From CAYMEK01 sp964389305 (GTDB lineage Bacteria; Spirochaetota; Spirochaetia; SZUA-6; DRHE01): a stretch of 64,000 nucleotides of DNA. The number at the start of each line of letters is the position of its first letter. Position 1 is the stretch's first letter. Shown here in pieces: positions 42,557 through 50,957 of the stretch. A program made the position numbers and the translations under genes. The stretch covers positions 11,779 through 75,778 of the forward strand of contig CAYMEK010000013.1 in assembly GCA_964389305.1 (NCBI GenBank), read 5' to 3'. The notes beneath the pieces are model-generated. The model was not told the origin of the DNA. It saw only the letters and a list, made by a program, of their open reading frames with translations, and ran no database searches.

Positions 42557-43171
42557 CGGGGAGCCCGAAAGCTGCAGGTCGAAGGCTACCAGCAGGGTCG
42601 CCAGAGCGGCTTCGGGGGGGAAAGAGCAAACCTTTCGCAGATAATCGTCGGCTTGGGCGGAAGGGCTGATGGAGACGATGTCCGTGATTCCCAGCTCTTC
42701 CTGGACCGTCTCCAGCTCCGGGAAGCCCAGGGGCGGAACGAGAAAATAGGAAGGGATTCCAGGGTTCTTGCGCCGCTCGGGAAAGATAACGAAGCTGTCG
42801 CCCACAGCAACGGTTTTTTCCGCATAGGGTTGGCGGGAGGCCAGCACCTCCTCCCCCACCACGGCGTAAACCCTACCCTCGACTTCTATACGCCAATCGC
42901 CGGGTGTCGCGTCCCCGACCTGTTCTTCCACCAGGTAGACCGTGGGCTGCGGGGGTTCCCGGAAGTGCTTGTCCTTGAGCAGGGCGAAGGCCACCTCCCG
43001 CCTGCGGACTGCAAGCACTCCCAGGTTCTTGATTGGCAGAAAAGCGACCTGCTCGTAGCGGCTTTCCAGTTCCGCCACCCGCTGCACCACTTTGCTGTCG
43101 ACCCTTCTCGCGGCCACCACTCCCGGCAGCGACTTCAGGATCCGGCCGGCCGCAACCGCGCTGTCAGGCAT
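42545..43171 (-). CDS. Unknown protein coupled to ribokinase
   Basis: Soluble alpha/beta protein of 208 residues that I cannot place. Features: AAGRILKSLPGVVAARRVDSKVV at the N-terminus, basic REVAFALLKDKHFREPP, a beta-rich middle (WRIEVEGRVYAVVGEEVL, AVGDSFVIFPERRKNPG), and an ELGITDIVSISPSAQADDYL helix. It starts within the ribokinase stop (8-base overlap), so the two are co-translated. RbsD/FucU-type pyranases are shorter (about 140 residues) and do not look alike. A sugar-specific accessory or isomerase is conceivable. Confidence 0.55.
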   Translation of the reverse strand: MPDSAVAAGRILKSLPGVVAARRVDSKVVQRVAELESRYEQVAFLPIKNLGVLAVRRREVAFALLKDKHFREPPQPTVYLVEEQVGDATPGDWRIEVEGRVYAVVGEEVLASRQPYAEKTVAVGDSFVIFPERRKNPGIPSYFLVPPLGFPELETVQEELGITDIVSISPSAQADDYLRKVCSFPPEAALATLLVAFDLQLSGSPSKT

Positions 43172-44123
43172 CGGGGGCTTGCGCCTCCTTACGGCGGACA
43201 AACGCCTCGACCTCCTGCTCGGTCGGCAGGGAGGGCTGGGCGCCTAAACGGGTCACCGAAATCGCTCCGGCGGCATTGGCGAAGCGGATCGCCTGCGCCA
43301 GATTGCCGTTGCGTAGATAGTGGGCGGTCATGGCCGCGGTGAAGGCATCCCCGGCGGCGGTGCTGTCCACGGCTTGGACTCGATAGCCCGGAAAGTGGAG
43401 GGCTTGGTCCCTTTCAGGATCGAAGAGCAGGGCTCCCCGCTCCCCCAACTTGATGACGGCGAAACGGCTAGGGACCATTTCCATGAGGCGGCGGGCGGCT
43501 CGCTCGACATCCACGGCAACCCGGCACTCGATCCCCGTGATGGCCCGGGCTTCCACCTCGTTGGGGCTGATGATCTCCAGTCCCGAAAGTCTGGAGAAAT
43601 CCAGCTTTCTCACCGGTCCGGCGTCGAGAATGACCGGCAGGTCGTGCTCCCTGGCCAGCTTGCACACGGCGAGCACAATGGGCTGCGGGATCTCCAGGTT
43701 GAGCATCACCGCCCTGTAGGAGCCGCTAAAGGCTCGGGCAACGTCCTCCTCCCGAATGGCCATATTGGCCCCGGCAAAGACCACAATCCGGTTGCGGCCT
43801 TCCGATTCCACCGTAATGGCGGCGAATCCGGTCTGGCTGCGGTCATCCACCTGCAAGAAACCGGCTGCCACTCCCTCCCGAACCAGGTTCTGCTTCAACG
43901 CCGGACCATGCGCATCGGCGCCGACCCTGCCCACAAAGGTCACCTCCAGGCCGAGCCGGGCTGCCGCCACCGCCTGGTTGGCGCCCTTTCCGCCGGGAAC
44001 GTACGTGTATCGCCTGCCCAACAGTGTCTCTCCACCCTCGGGCGCTCGGTCGACCTCCATCACCAGGTCCATATTTATGCTTCCCACCACGAGTACGGGA
44101 AACCGCTGCCTTCGCTCAGCCAC
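43164..44123 (-). CDS. rbsK: Ribokinase-family sugar kinase
   Basis: PfkB-family kinase, 319 residues from the GTG at 44123. Motifs: VVGSINMDLVMEV, GRRYTYVPGGKGANQAVAAARLG, TVESEGRNRIVVFAGAN, and catalytic DSTAAGDAF with the anion hole and base. GxGAxxA-type residues (AGAISVTRLGAQPS) close the protein. The start is uncertain: a TTG at 44168 extends the frame through low-complexity sequence, while AGGAG lies well placed before the GTG. GGKGANQ fits ribokinase, but other pentoses or deoxysugars are possible. It forms an operon with the unknown 208-residue protein. Confidence 0.86.
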   Translation of the reverse strand: MAERRQRFPVLVVGSINMDLVMEVDRAPEGGETLLGRRYTYVPGGKGANQAVAAARLGLEVTFVGRVGADAHGPALKQNLVREGVAAGFLQVDDRSQTGFAAITVESEGRNRIVVFAGANMAIREEDVARAFSGSYRAVMLNLEIPQPIVLAVCKLAREHDLPVILDAGPVRKLDFSRLSGLEIISPNEVEARAITGIECRVAVDVERAARRLMEMVPSRFAVIKLGERGALLFDPERDQALHFPGYRVQAVDSTAAGDAFTAAMTAHYLRNGNLAQAIRFANAAGAISVTRLGAQPSLPTEQEVEAFVRRKEAQAPDA

Positions 44124-44128
44124 TCGGC

Positions 44129-44155
44129 GCTCCTCGCTGCTCCTCGCTGCTCCTC
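44129..44155. repeat. 10-base tandem repeat before ribokinase start
   Basis: Almost three copies of GCTCCTCGCT. On the coding (reverse) strand this presents three successive GAGGAGC motifs, each resembling a Shine-Dalgarno, ahead of the GTG start. Confidence 0.5.
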
Positions 44156-44302
44156 TGGAGTACGCCAATTCTACCCGCCGGCAGGGGAAGTTGCAACGGG
44201 ACTGCCCGGATTCCGATCCTGCATCTGCGCCCCCACTCGCAGCCCCGATTGCGGCACCTCATCCGTGCCCCCGGTGCCCGCCCGATCCTCTACTTCGGGT
44301 AA

Positions 44303-44330
44303 TTGTCTTTTTCCGGCCAATCTGTACAAT
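44303..44330 (+). promoter_or_regulatory. Promoter for aldolase/dehydrogenase operon
   Basis: TTGTCT (44303-44308), 16-base spacer, TACAAT (44325-44330), giving a leader of about 55 bases before the ATG at 44394. Confidence 0.4.
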
Positions 44331-44393
44331 GATCCCACCAAGCGCTGACTGCGGCCTTCGAAGCGGCCGGGGTGAACCGCGAGGATCGAGCGA

Positions 44394-46376
44394 ATGCCGG
44401 AACGACAACTAAAAGAGCTGATCCGCATTTCCCGTTTTTACGGAGGAGACCCGGAATTCGTGCTGGCCGGCGGGGGCAACACCTCCTTCAAGACCGGGGA
44501 CTACCTTTTCGTTAAGGCCTCGGGCTTCTCCCTGGCGCAGATCGGCGAAGAGGGATTTGTCCGGATGCGCAGGGACCGGCTGGCCCAAATGTGGGAGCGA
44601 AGCTATCCAGGCGACCCTGACGCCAGGGAGGCCGGGGTCCTGGCGGATCTCCTGGCGGCCAGGGACAGCGGCGAGGAAGAAAAACGCCCCAGCGTGGAAA
44701 CTCCCCTGCACAATTTCTTTTCCCAGGCCTACGTGGTCCACACTCACCCGGCCGTGGTCAACGGCCTGACCTGCTCGAAGCAGGGACAACGCTTTGCCCG
44801 TGAACTGTTCGGTGATAGGGTACTCTGGGTGCCCACGGTCAATCCCGGTTACATCCTGGCCGCTGCGGTGCGTGCAGCCGTCCTGGAGTACCGGCAGAGG
44901 CGGGGGCACAGTCCCGATATCCTGCTGTTTCAAAATCACGGGCTGTGCATCGCAGGGGAGAGCTTAGAAGAGATACGCTCAAAAACGGACTGCGTAATGC
45001 AAACCATCGCCGAACGCCTACAGGAACGCCCCGATTTCTCGCCGGTCGACTTCGATCGCCGGCGGGCGGCCCGCCTGGCCCCGGCGCTGCGCATGCTGCT
45101 GATGGGCGAAAGCTCAGGATCTATCCTCACCTTCCACACGGACAGGACCGTCGCCTCGTTCTTGAAAAACTCCAGAGCGTACGCCGCCCTGTCGACTTCC
45201 GTATCACCGGACCACATCGTGTACTGCAACCACGAGCCGCTGTTCATTCCGGCCAGGGCTTCGGTCGAGGAGCAGTACGCACTGCTGACCGACGGCATAG
45301 GGGCCTACCGAAAAAGGAATGGTTTTCCTCCGAAGATCATCAGCGTCCAGGAGCTCGGAACATTCGCCTGGGGCCCCACCAAGAGGAATGCCGATATCGC
45401 GATGGCGGTATTCCAAGATGCGGTAAAGGTCGCAGTATACGCCCGCTCCTTCAGAGGAATCAGCTCTTTGCCTCCCGATCAGGTCGAGTTCATAAAAAAC
45501 TGGGAAGTCGAGGCTTTCCGCAAGCGGGTAGCCTCCGGGCAGGAGCAAAGCGGGGGGATGACCGAGAAAATCGCCCTGGTCACGGGAGCGGCTCAGGGAT
45601 TCGGGCTGGGCCTCGCCGAAGCCCTGGCCCGAGAGCGGGTCAATACGGTGTTGGCCGACATCAACGTTCGGTTGGCGGAGAAAAGGGCCGCCGAGCTGTC
45701 CGCAAGATACGGCAAGGAACACGTAGGGGTCCTGGCTGTGGACCTGACCGACGAGCGTTCGGTGGAGGCGATGATCACGGACACCGTTTTGAGCTACGGC
45801 GGCCTGGACCTGCTGGTCAGCAATGCCGGGGTTATCAAAGCGGGAGGTTTGGAGGAGCTCGACCTGGCCAGCTTCGAGCTGGTCAACCGTGTCAACTACA
45901 CGGCCTACTTTCTCTGCTGCAAGCTGGCCTCCGAGCCCATGAAGATCCAGCACCGCTTCTGTCCGGATCGTTATATGGACATCGTTCAAATTAACTCCAA
46001 GTCCGGCTTAAGCGGCAGCAAGAAGAATTTCGCTTACGCGGGCAGTAAGTTCGGAGGCATCGGTCTGACCCAAAGCTTCGCACTGGAGCTGGTAGAAGAC
46101 AATATCAAGGTGAACTCGATCTGTCCGGGCAACTTTTTCGACGGACCCCTGTGGTCCGATCCAAAGAAGGGGTTGTTCGTCCAGTACCTGCGGGCCGGCA
46201 AGGTACCCGGGGCCCGCAGCATCGAAGATGTCCGGCGTTTTTACGAAGCCAAGGTCCCGATGAAGCGGGGCTGCAGCGTGGAGGACATAGCCCGCGCCCT
46301 GTTTTACCTGGTAGAGCAAACCTACGAGACAGGACAGGCGTTGCCTGTGACGGGCGGCCAAATCATGCTCAAGTAG
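44394..46376 (+). CDS. rhaEW: Bifunctional rhamnulose-1-phosphate aldolase/lactaldehyde dehydrogenase (RhaEW type)
   Basis: Fusion of 660 residues. The first 385 are a class II aldolase: AGGGNTSFKTGDYLFVKASG, zinc ligands in VVHTHPAVVNG and FQNHGLCIAG. From about 390 (MTEKIALVTGAAQGFG) a classical SDR follows with SNAG, catalytic serine in INSKSG and Y-x3-K in AYAGSK. B. subtilis RhaEW has the same order: cleavage of rhamnulose 1-phosphate to DHAP and L-lactaldehyde, then oxidation to lactate. The rhaI-rhaB genes 4 kb away support this. GAGGATCGAG lies before the ATG. Aldolase/SDR fusions for other sugars exist. Confidence 0.85.
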   Translation: MPERQLKELIRISRFYGGDPEFVLAGGGNTSFKTGDYLFVKASGFSLAQIGEEGFVRMRRDRLAQMWERSYPGDPDAREAGVLADLLAARDSGEEEKRPSVETPLHNFFSQAYVVHTHPAVVNGLTCSKQGQRFARELFGDRVLWVPTVNPGYILAAAVRAAVLEYRQRRGHSPDILLFQNHGLCIAGESLEEIRSKTDCVMQTIAERLQERPDFSPVDFDRRRAARLAPALRMLLMGESSGSILTFHTDRTVASFLKNSRAYAALSTSVSPDHIVYCNHEPLFIPARASVEEQYALLTDGIGAYRKRNGFPPKIISVQELGTFAWGPTKRNADIAMAVFQDAVKVAVYARSFRGISSLPPDQVEFIKNWEVEAFRKRVASGQEQSGGMTEKIALVTGAAQGFGLGLAEALARERVNTVLADINVRLAEKRAAELSARYGKEHVGVLAVDLTDERSVEAMITDTVLSYGGLDLLVSNAGVIKAGGLEELDLASFELVNRVNYTAYFLCCKLASEPMKIQHRFCPDRYMDIVQINSKSGLSGSKKNFAYAGSKFGGIGLTQSFALELVEDNIKVNSICPGNFFDGPLWSDPKKGLFVQYLRAGKVPGARSIEDVRRFYEAKVPMKRGCSVEDIARALFYLVEQTYETGQALPVTGGQIMLK

Positions 46377-46409
46377 CGCCGAAAAAGCGCAACTATAGGG
46401 GTGAAAGCG

Positions 46410-47678
46410 ATGAAAACACTGGCCGTGCGACTGTACGGGAAAGAAGATCTGCGCCTGGAGGAGTTCGATCTCCCGCCGCTCGAGGACGATCAGATCCTGG
46501 CCCGGGTCGTCTCCGATTCGATCTGCATGTCCAGCTACAAGGCTGCCAAGCAGGGCGCAGAGCACAAGCGGGTGCCCAAAGACATAGAGCGGAATCCTAC
46601 TATAATCGGCCACGAGTTCGCCGGGCTGATCGTGGAGGTCGGGAAGAAGTGGCGCGGGCGGTTCAAAGAGGAGTCCAAGTTCTCGATCCAGCCCGCCCTG
46701 AACTATCGGGGGAGCCTGGATGCCCCCGGCTATTCGTACAGGTACATCGGCGGCGATGCCACCTACATCATCATTCCCAATGAGGTAATGGAGATGGACT
46801 GCCTGCTCCCCTATACGGGCGAAGGATTCTTTCCCGCCTCTCTCTCCGAGCCGGTTTCATGCATCGCCGGAGCTTTTCATGCCTCCTATCACAGCGAGCA
46901 GGGCTCTTACGTTCACCACATGGGGATCAAGGAGGGAGGCAATCTCGCCCTGCTGGCCGCAGCCGGTCCTATGGGTCTGGGTGCTCTGGACTACGCCCTG
47001 CACGGCGGCCGCAGGCCGGCTCTGATCCTGCTCACCGACATCGACGACAGCCGCCTGCAGCGGGCCAGGACTTTCTTTCCCCCTGAACGATTCGCCGCAG
47101 AAGGCGTGAAGCTGGTTTTCCACAACACCCGGGACAGCCGGGACCCTGCTGCGGACCTGATGGGCTTGAGCGACGGACAGGGATTCGATGACGCGTTCGT
47201 CTTCGCCCCGGTCGCTCCGGTGATACAAACCGCAGACCGGATCCTGGGCAAGAACGGCTGCCTGAACTTCTTCGCCGGCCCCACGGATGCGGGGTTTAGC
47301 GCTGCGATCAACTTCTACAATGTCCACTACGGCGGCACCCATGTGGTCGGCACCACCGGAGGGAACAATGACGACATGATCGAAGCCCTGGAGATGATGT
47401 CGGCAGGCAGGATCAACCCGGCCATGATGGTAACGCACGTCGGCGGGCTGAACGCGGTGGTGGAAACGACCTTGAACCTGCCGAAGATACCCGGCGGGAA
47501 AAAGTTGATCTACACGAACATCGACATGGAGCTGACCCCGATTACCGAGCTCGGACAGAAAGCGGACGAAAACCCTTTGTTCGGGAAGCTGGCGGAGCTG
47601 GTGGAAGCCCATGACGGGCTGTGGTCCGTGGCCGCCGAGGAGTACCTGCTGGCGAACGCCAAACCCATATCCCTGTGA
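46410..47678 (+). CDS. Zinc-binding dehydrogenase, L-sorbose-1-phosphate reductase-like
   Basis: MDR-family enzyme of 422 residues from ATG 46410 (AGGGGTGAAAG upstream; an in-frame GTG at 46401 is less likely). Zinc ligands lie in SICMSSYKA and IIGHEFAG; the structural zinc lobe is absent, replaced by a large insert (GYSYRYIGGDATYIIIP). The cofactor motif is AAAGPMGLGALDYAL with an acidic TDID after it, favouring NAD. Length and motifs resemble SorE/YggP-type sugar-phosphate reductases, often found beside aldolase/SDR fusions. It follows the fusion by 33 bases and is in one operon with it. Confidence 0.78.
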   Translation: MKTLAVRLYGKEDLRLEEFDLPPLEDDQILARVVSDSICMSSYKAAKQGAEHKRVPKDIERNPTIIGHEFAGLIVEVGKKWRGRFKEESKFSIQPALNYRGSLDAPGYSYRYIGGDATYIIIPNEVMEMDCLLPYTGEGFFPASLSEPVSCIAGAFHASYHSEQGSYVHHMGIKEGGNLALLAAAGPMGLGALDYALHGGRRPALILLTDIDDSRLQRARTFFPPERFAAEGVKLVFHNTRDSRDPAADLMGLSDGQGFDDAFVFAPVAPVIQTADRILGKNGCLNFFAGPTDAGFSAAINFYNVHYGGTHVVGTTGGNNDDMIEALEMMSAGRINPAMMVTHVGGLNAVVETTLNLPKIPGGKKLIYTNIDMELTPITELGQKADENPLFGKLAELVEAHDGLWSVAAEEYLLANAKPISL

Positions 47679-47755
47679 GCCTCGCGACGGGGTGAGCCCC
47701 AAAGCCGGGGGTCTCGAATCCCGACCCCAGTCTTCAGATAATTCCTGTAGAAGCC

Positions 47756-47784
47756 TTGAAATCTCCGGCCTTAGCATTTATAGT
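47756..47784 (+). promoter_or_regulatory. Promoter for HD-GYP gene, start-proximal
   Basis: TTGAAA (47756-47761), 17-base spacer, TATAGT (47779-47784). The ATG at 47798 is 13 bases downstream, so the leader is about seven bases. Confidence 0.5.
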
Positions 47785-47797
47785 TCAGGGACAAGGT

Positions 47798-48967
47798 ATG
47801 GCCAAAGTTCCGAAATCCCGAGCGAAGCCGGCGGCGGCAAAGCCGCTGATCGCTTCCCCTGATGCGTTGCTGCGTACGATTTTTTCCTACGTAGGCCGGA
47901 TCGCCGACGAGCGGGATATCGACAAGCTGCTGATTCTGCTGGCCGATATGGGCCGGGACCTGATCAACGCCGACCGCTGCACCGTCTGGCTCCTCAACCG
48001 CCGGACCGAGGAGCTCTGGAGCAAAGTGGCTCACGGGGTGAACCGGATCACGATTCCGATTACCGCCGGAATCGCCGGCTGCGTGGCCATGAGCGGTGAG
48101 CCTCTCATTATCAATGATCCCTACAATGACCACCGCTTCGACAAAGATGTAGACAAGAGCACCGGGTACCACACCCGCAATATCCTGGCCTTACCCATTC
48201 ACGATGGGGAGGGAAAGATCATCGGTGTATACCAGGCCATCAACAAGCTGCCCGAGCAACAGAAGTACAGCAAGCAGGACATGGAACACCTACTGCTGGC
48301 GGCCACCTACACGGGCAAGATCCTGGAGGCCGCCATGCTTCAGGAGGAGATAGAAGCCACCCAGCGCGAGATCATATTCACCCTGGCGGAGACCGGCGAG
48401 ATGCGCTCGAAGGAGACGGGGTACCACGTCAAGCGGGTGGCCGAGTTTTCATACCTGATCGCGCTCCGCTACGGGTTGAGCGAGGAGGAGTCGGAGCTGA
48501 TCAAGCTGGCCGCCCCGATGCACGACATCGGCAAGATCGCCATCCCCGACTCCATCCTGCTCAAGCCGGGAAAACTGACGCCCGAAGAGTGGGAAACCAT
48601 GAAGATGCACACCACCCTGGGCTACGAGATGCTGAAGCACTCCGAGCGCCGTCTCCTGAAATCCGCTGCCATCATCGCCAACGAGCATCATGAGAAGTGG
48701 GACGGCGAAGGGTATCCTCGGGGGCTGAAAGGCGAGGAGATCCACATTTACGGCCGCATCACCGCCCTGTCCGATGTTTTCGACGCGTTGGGGAATGCCC
48801 GGGTGTACAAGCCCGCCTGGGAGATGGACCGCATCGTCAGCCTCTTCAAGGCCGAGAGGGGTCATCAATTCGATCCGGACATGGTCAAGGTCTTTCTCGA
48901 CAACCTGGACGATTTCATCAAGATCAGTGAAATCTACAAAGACGAGCCGATCCAAACCGCAAGCTGA
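47798..48967 (+). CDS. GAF-HD-GYP cyclic-di-GMP phosphodiesterase
   Basis: Signalling protein of 389 residues. A GAF sensor spans about 25-170 (VWLLNRRTEELWSKVAHG, LALPIHDGEGKIIGVYQAIN), and HD-GYP about 185-370 with H242-D243 in MHDIGKIAIPD, NEHHEKWDGEGYPRGLKG and FDALGN. All HD and GYP residues are intact, so c-di-GMP hydrolysis is likely, under control of a ligand of the GAF domain. There is no membrane segment. The 3' end overlaps the convergent DUF4105 gene by 44 bases. Confidence 0.92.
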   Translation: MAKVPKSRAKPAAAKPLIASPDALLRTIFSYVGRIADERDIDKLLILLADMGRDLINADRCTVWLLNRRTEELWSKVAHGVNRITIPITAGIAGCVAMSGEPLIINDPYNDHRFDKDVDKSTGYHTRNILALPIHDGEGKIIGVYQAINKLPEQQKYSKQDMEHLLLAATYTGKILEAAMLQEEIEATQREIIFTLAETGEMRSKETGYHVKRVAEFSYLIALRYGLSEEESELIKLAAPMHDIGKIAIPDSILLKPGKLTPEEWETMKMHTTLGYEMLKHSERRLLKSAAIIANEHHEKWDGEGYPRGLKGEEIHIYGRITALSDVFDALGNARVYKPAWEMDRIVSLFKAERGHQFDPDMVKVFLDNLDDFIKISEIYKDEPIQTAS

Positions 48968-50207
48968 GACAAGCCGAACCAGCAAAACCGAATAACACCG
49001 GAACGATCGTGGCTATTGCCAGACCGTTGACCTGATCGAAGGCGGGCAGCAGCTTGAGTAGCAGATACACGGCGGCCAGCGCGACCAGCAGCAGCCAGAG
49101 CAGGCCGAGCCTGCGCAGGCTACGTCCTCCCCCCAGAGCCGCGGCCACGCCAAGAGGCACGGCGAGGAGAGTCAGGGGATTGGCCAGGAACAGGTTCTCG
49201 TTGCCGTAGGTTACCGTGTGGTCGGTAAACATGCTCATCAGGAACAACACGGTCCCGAGACATCCTAAGACCAGACCTGTCACCGCGCTGTACAGGCCGT
49301 ACAGGAGCCCGGCCAGCCTGCCTCCAGCTCGCAGCCGGTAGCCGAGAAGGAGTGCGCCCAGAGCGGCTGCCGCTCCGATAAGCAATCCCCACGGCCAGTG
49401 CGCCGGCGCCCGGGCAGGGATACGGGGTGCGTGACCGGCCTGGTAGTAGGTAACCGACTCGCCGATCAGGGGCCTCTCGATTCCCCGTTCATCGCGGTAA
49501 CGCAGCCCGGCCACATTTGCCTCCAACTCGGAAGGCAGGAACATCTCCTGCCATTCGGTGGCCGGACGGTCGATCACATCGGACATGAGGAACATGAGCA
49601 GCCAATCCATCACGAAATGGCGGGAGGTGAAACGCCGGGTCTGCTGGCGCAGAGTCATCCTGCCGGGTCCGGCCGTAGCCGCCTGAAGCTGTCCGTTTAT
49701 AGTCCGGTCGATGAGGTCCCGCACCCGGGTAGCGCAGTTGTCGTTGTAATGGTCGTACCGGTAGGTGCGGTTTTCAGGCAGGATATTCCACTCCAGGAAC
49801 CTCGCCATCTCCAGCCGCTTCGCCGGGGAAATATTCAAAGTCTGAATGCGTATGGAGCGGTTAAGAAACCGGTAGTAGGCCAACTCGCGCTCGGTGTCGC
49901 TGGCCCCGACCTGAAACCAGAGACGGCCCTGGGCGAAATTGAGCACGAAGTTCTCCTGCTCGAAAGAGAACAGACCGTAGTTGTAGAAGCGTGATTCGGC
50001 GAGCCGCCGGTCCTCCACGATCAGGGCGCTGTGACCCCACCACGTGTAAATCGGATCGGCCGGTCCTATGGTGACCAGCTTCACCACCAGGTCCTCCGGA
50101 CGGCTCAGGCCCTCAGCCCAAGGGGCAGGGGTTGCCCCAGCCGGCGGGGCGGCTGCGGCAAAGAAAAGCACTACCAGAGCTGCTGCGACAAAGAGAGGAA
50201 GGCGCAT
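48924..50207 (-). CDS. DUF4105 (Lnb-like) membrane protein
   Basis: Membrane protein of 427 residues: a signal peptide (LFVAAALVVLFFAAAAPPAGA), a periplasmic DUF4105 domain at about 35-275 (YTWWGHSALIVEDRRLAESRFYNYGLF, YRYDHYNDNCATRVRDLID with a conserved Cys/His), then five C-terminal helices (about 285-420). Lnb N-terminal domains are related to NlpC-like peptidase folds; the WWGHSAL and NDNCATRVRD motifs would be the catalytic His and Cys, but order and function are uncertain. Nine bases separate it from PrsW upstream; with the coiled-coil gene it forms a three-gene operon. Confidence 0.8.
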   Translation of the reverse strand: MRLPLFVAAALVVLFFAAAAPPAGATPAPWAEGLSRPEDLVVKLVTIGPADPIYTWWGHSALIVEDRRLAESRFYNYGLFSFEQENFVLNFAQGRLWFQVGASDTERELAYYRFLNRSIRIQTLNISPAKRLEMARFLEWNILPENRTYRYDHYNDNCATRVRDLIDRTINGQLQAATAGPGRMTLRQQTRRFTSRHFVMDWLLMFLMSDVIDRPATEWQEMFLPSELEANVAGLRYRDERGIERPLIGESVTYYQAGHAPRIPARAPAHWPWGLLIGAAAALGALLLGYRLRAGGRLAGLLYGLYSAVTGLVLGCLGTVLFLMSMFTDHTVTYGNENLFLANPLTLLAVPLGVAAALGGGRSLRRLGLLWLLLVALAAVYLLLKLLPAFDQVNGLAIATIVPVLFGFAGSACLSLRFGSARLCRFH

Positions 50208-50216
50208 GGCTCCCGT

Positions 50217-50945
50217 TCAGCTCTCGCCGGACAGACGCCCCTGCCGCCGGTCCTCGGCGATTGCCCGACGAATCCTGCTGCGCAGCACGAAGAAGGCGCC
50301 GATGAGAAGGGGAACGATCCCGACGGCAGGCAGAGGTCCCAGGACAGGAATCGAGAACAGCAGGAAATCATAGGTTCCGTGAATAAAAATCGCCGTCCGA
50401 AGACCCCGGTTCATCAGCGCTCTCTCCAACTCGGGCGACGAGGCGAACTTGGCCAGACCGACGTAGTAGCCCATCAATCCCGAGGCGGTAGCGTGCAGCG
50501 GTATGGCCGTTACCGCCCTGCTCAGGGCCGTCCACAGGCTGCCGCCGGTTACGTAGAGAATGTTCTCCATGCAGGCAAAACCAAGGCTGGCCATCACCGT
50601 GTAGACCACTCCATCCATTATCTCGTCGAATTTAGGATTTCTGTAGGCAAAGAGGCGGACGATGGTGAGCTTCAAATACTCTTCGACCAAAGCCGCCACG
50701 ATAAAGGCTTTGAACAGGATATACAGAAGCGGGAAGCCGGCAAAAAGCCCCTGGAAAACACTCATCAGCATTTCCAGGGGGATCGCCACGAAGGCAGCCA
50801 CGACTCCGAACAGAAAAATCTTGATAACCAGGCGTTTAGGTTCCGGCCGTCCACGGTCCTGGCGGTAGTAGTAGCGTACCAGAAGCAGGGCCGGGGCCGC
50901 CGCCAGTATAAAAGACAGGATTACTCCCAAGACGCCTCGATCCAT
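50217..50945 (-). CDS. prsW: PrsW-family intramembrane metalloprotease
   Basis: Polytopic membrane protein of 242 residues with seven to eight hydrophobic helices. The CAAX-like protease motifs are visible: ALVEEYLKL (EExxK), FACMENILYV (ExN), and two histidines in IPLHATAS and FIHGTYD. PrsW in B. subtilis cleaves an anti-sigma factor. Here no anti-sigma gene is adjacent; the single-TM coiled-coil protein encoded 12 bases upstream is a candidate substrate or partner. The operon continues into DUF4105. Confidence 0.86.
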   Translation of the reverse strand: MDRGVLGVILSFILAAAPALLLVRYYYRQDRGRPEPKRLVIKIFLFGVVAAFVAIPLEMLMSVFQGLFAGFPLLYILFKAFIVAALVEEYLKLTIVRLFAYRNPKFDEIMDGVVYTVMASLGFACMENILYVTGGSLWTALSRAVTAIPLHATASGLMGYYVGLAKFASSPELERALMNRGLRTAIFIHGTYDFLLFSIPVLGPLPAVGIVPLLIGAFFVLRSRIRRAIAEDRRQGRLSGES

Positions 50946-50957
50946 ATTGCCTTCCTC

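Noticed and set aside
47700..47730. T-arm-like stretch GGGGGTCTCGAATCCCGACCCC suggesting a tRNA 3' end
   Set aside because: No matching acceptor, D-arm or anticodon arm upstream, which is the coding end of the dehydrogenase, and no CCA or discriminator context.
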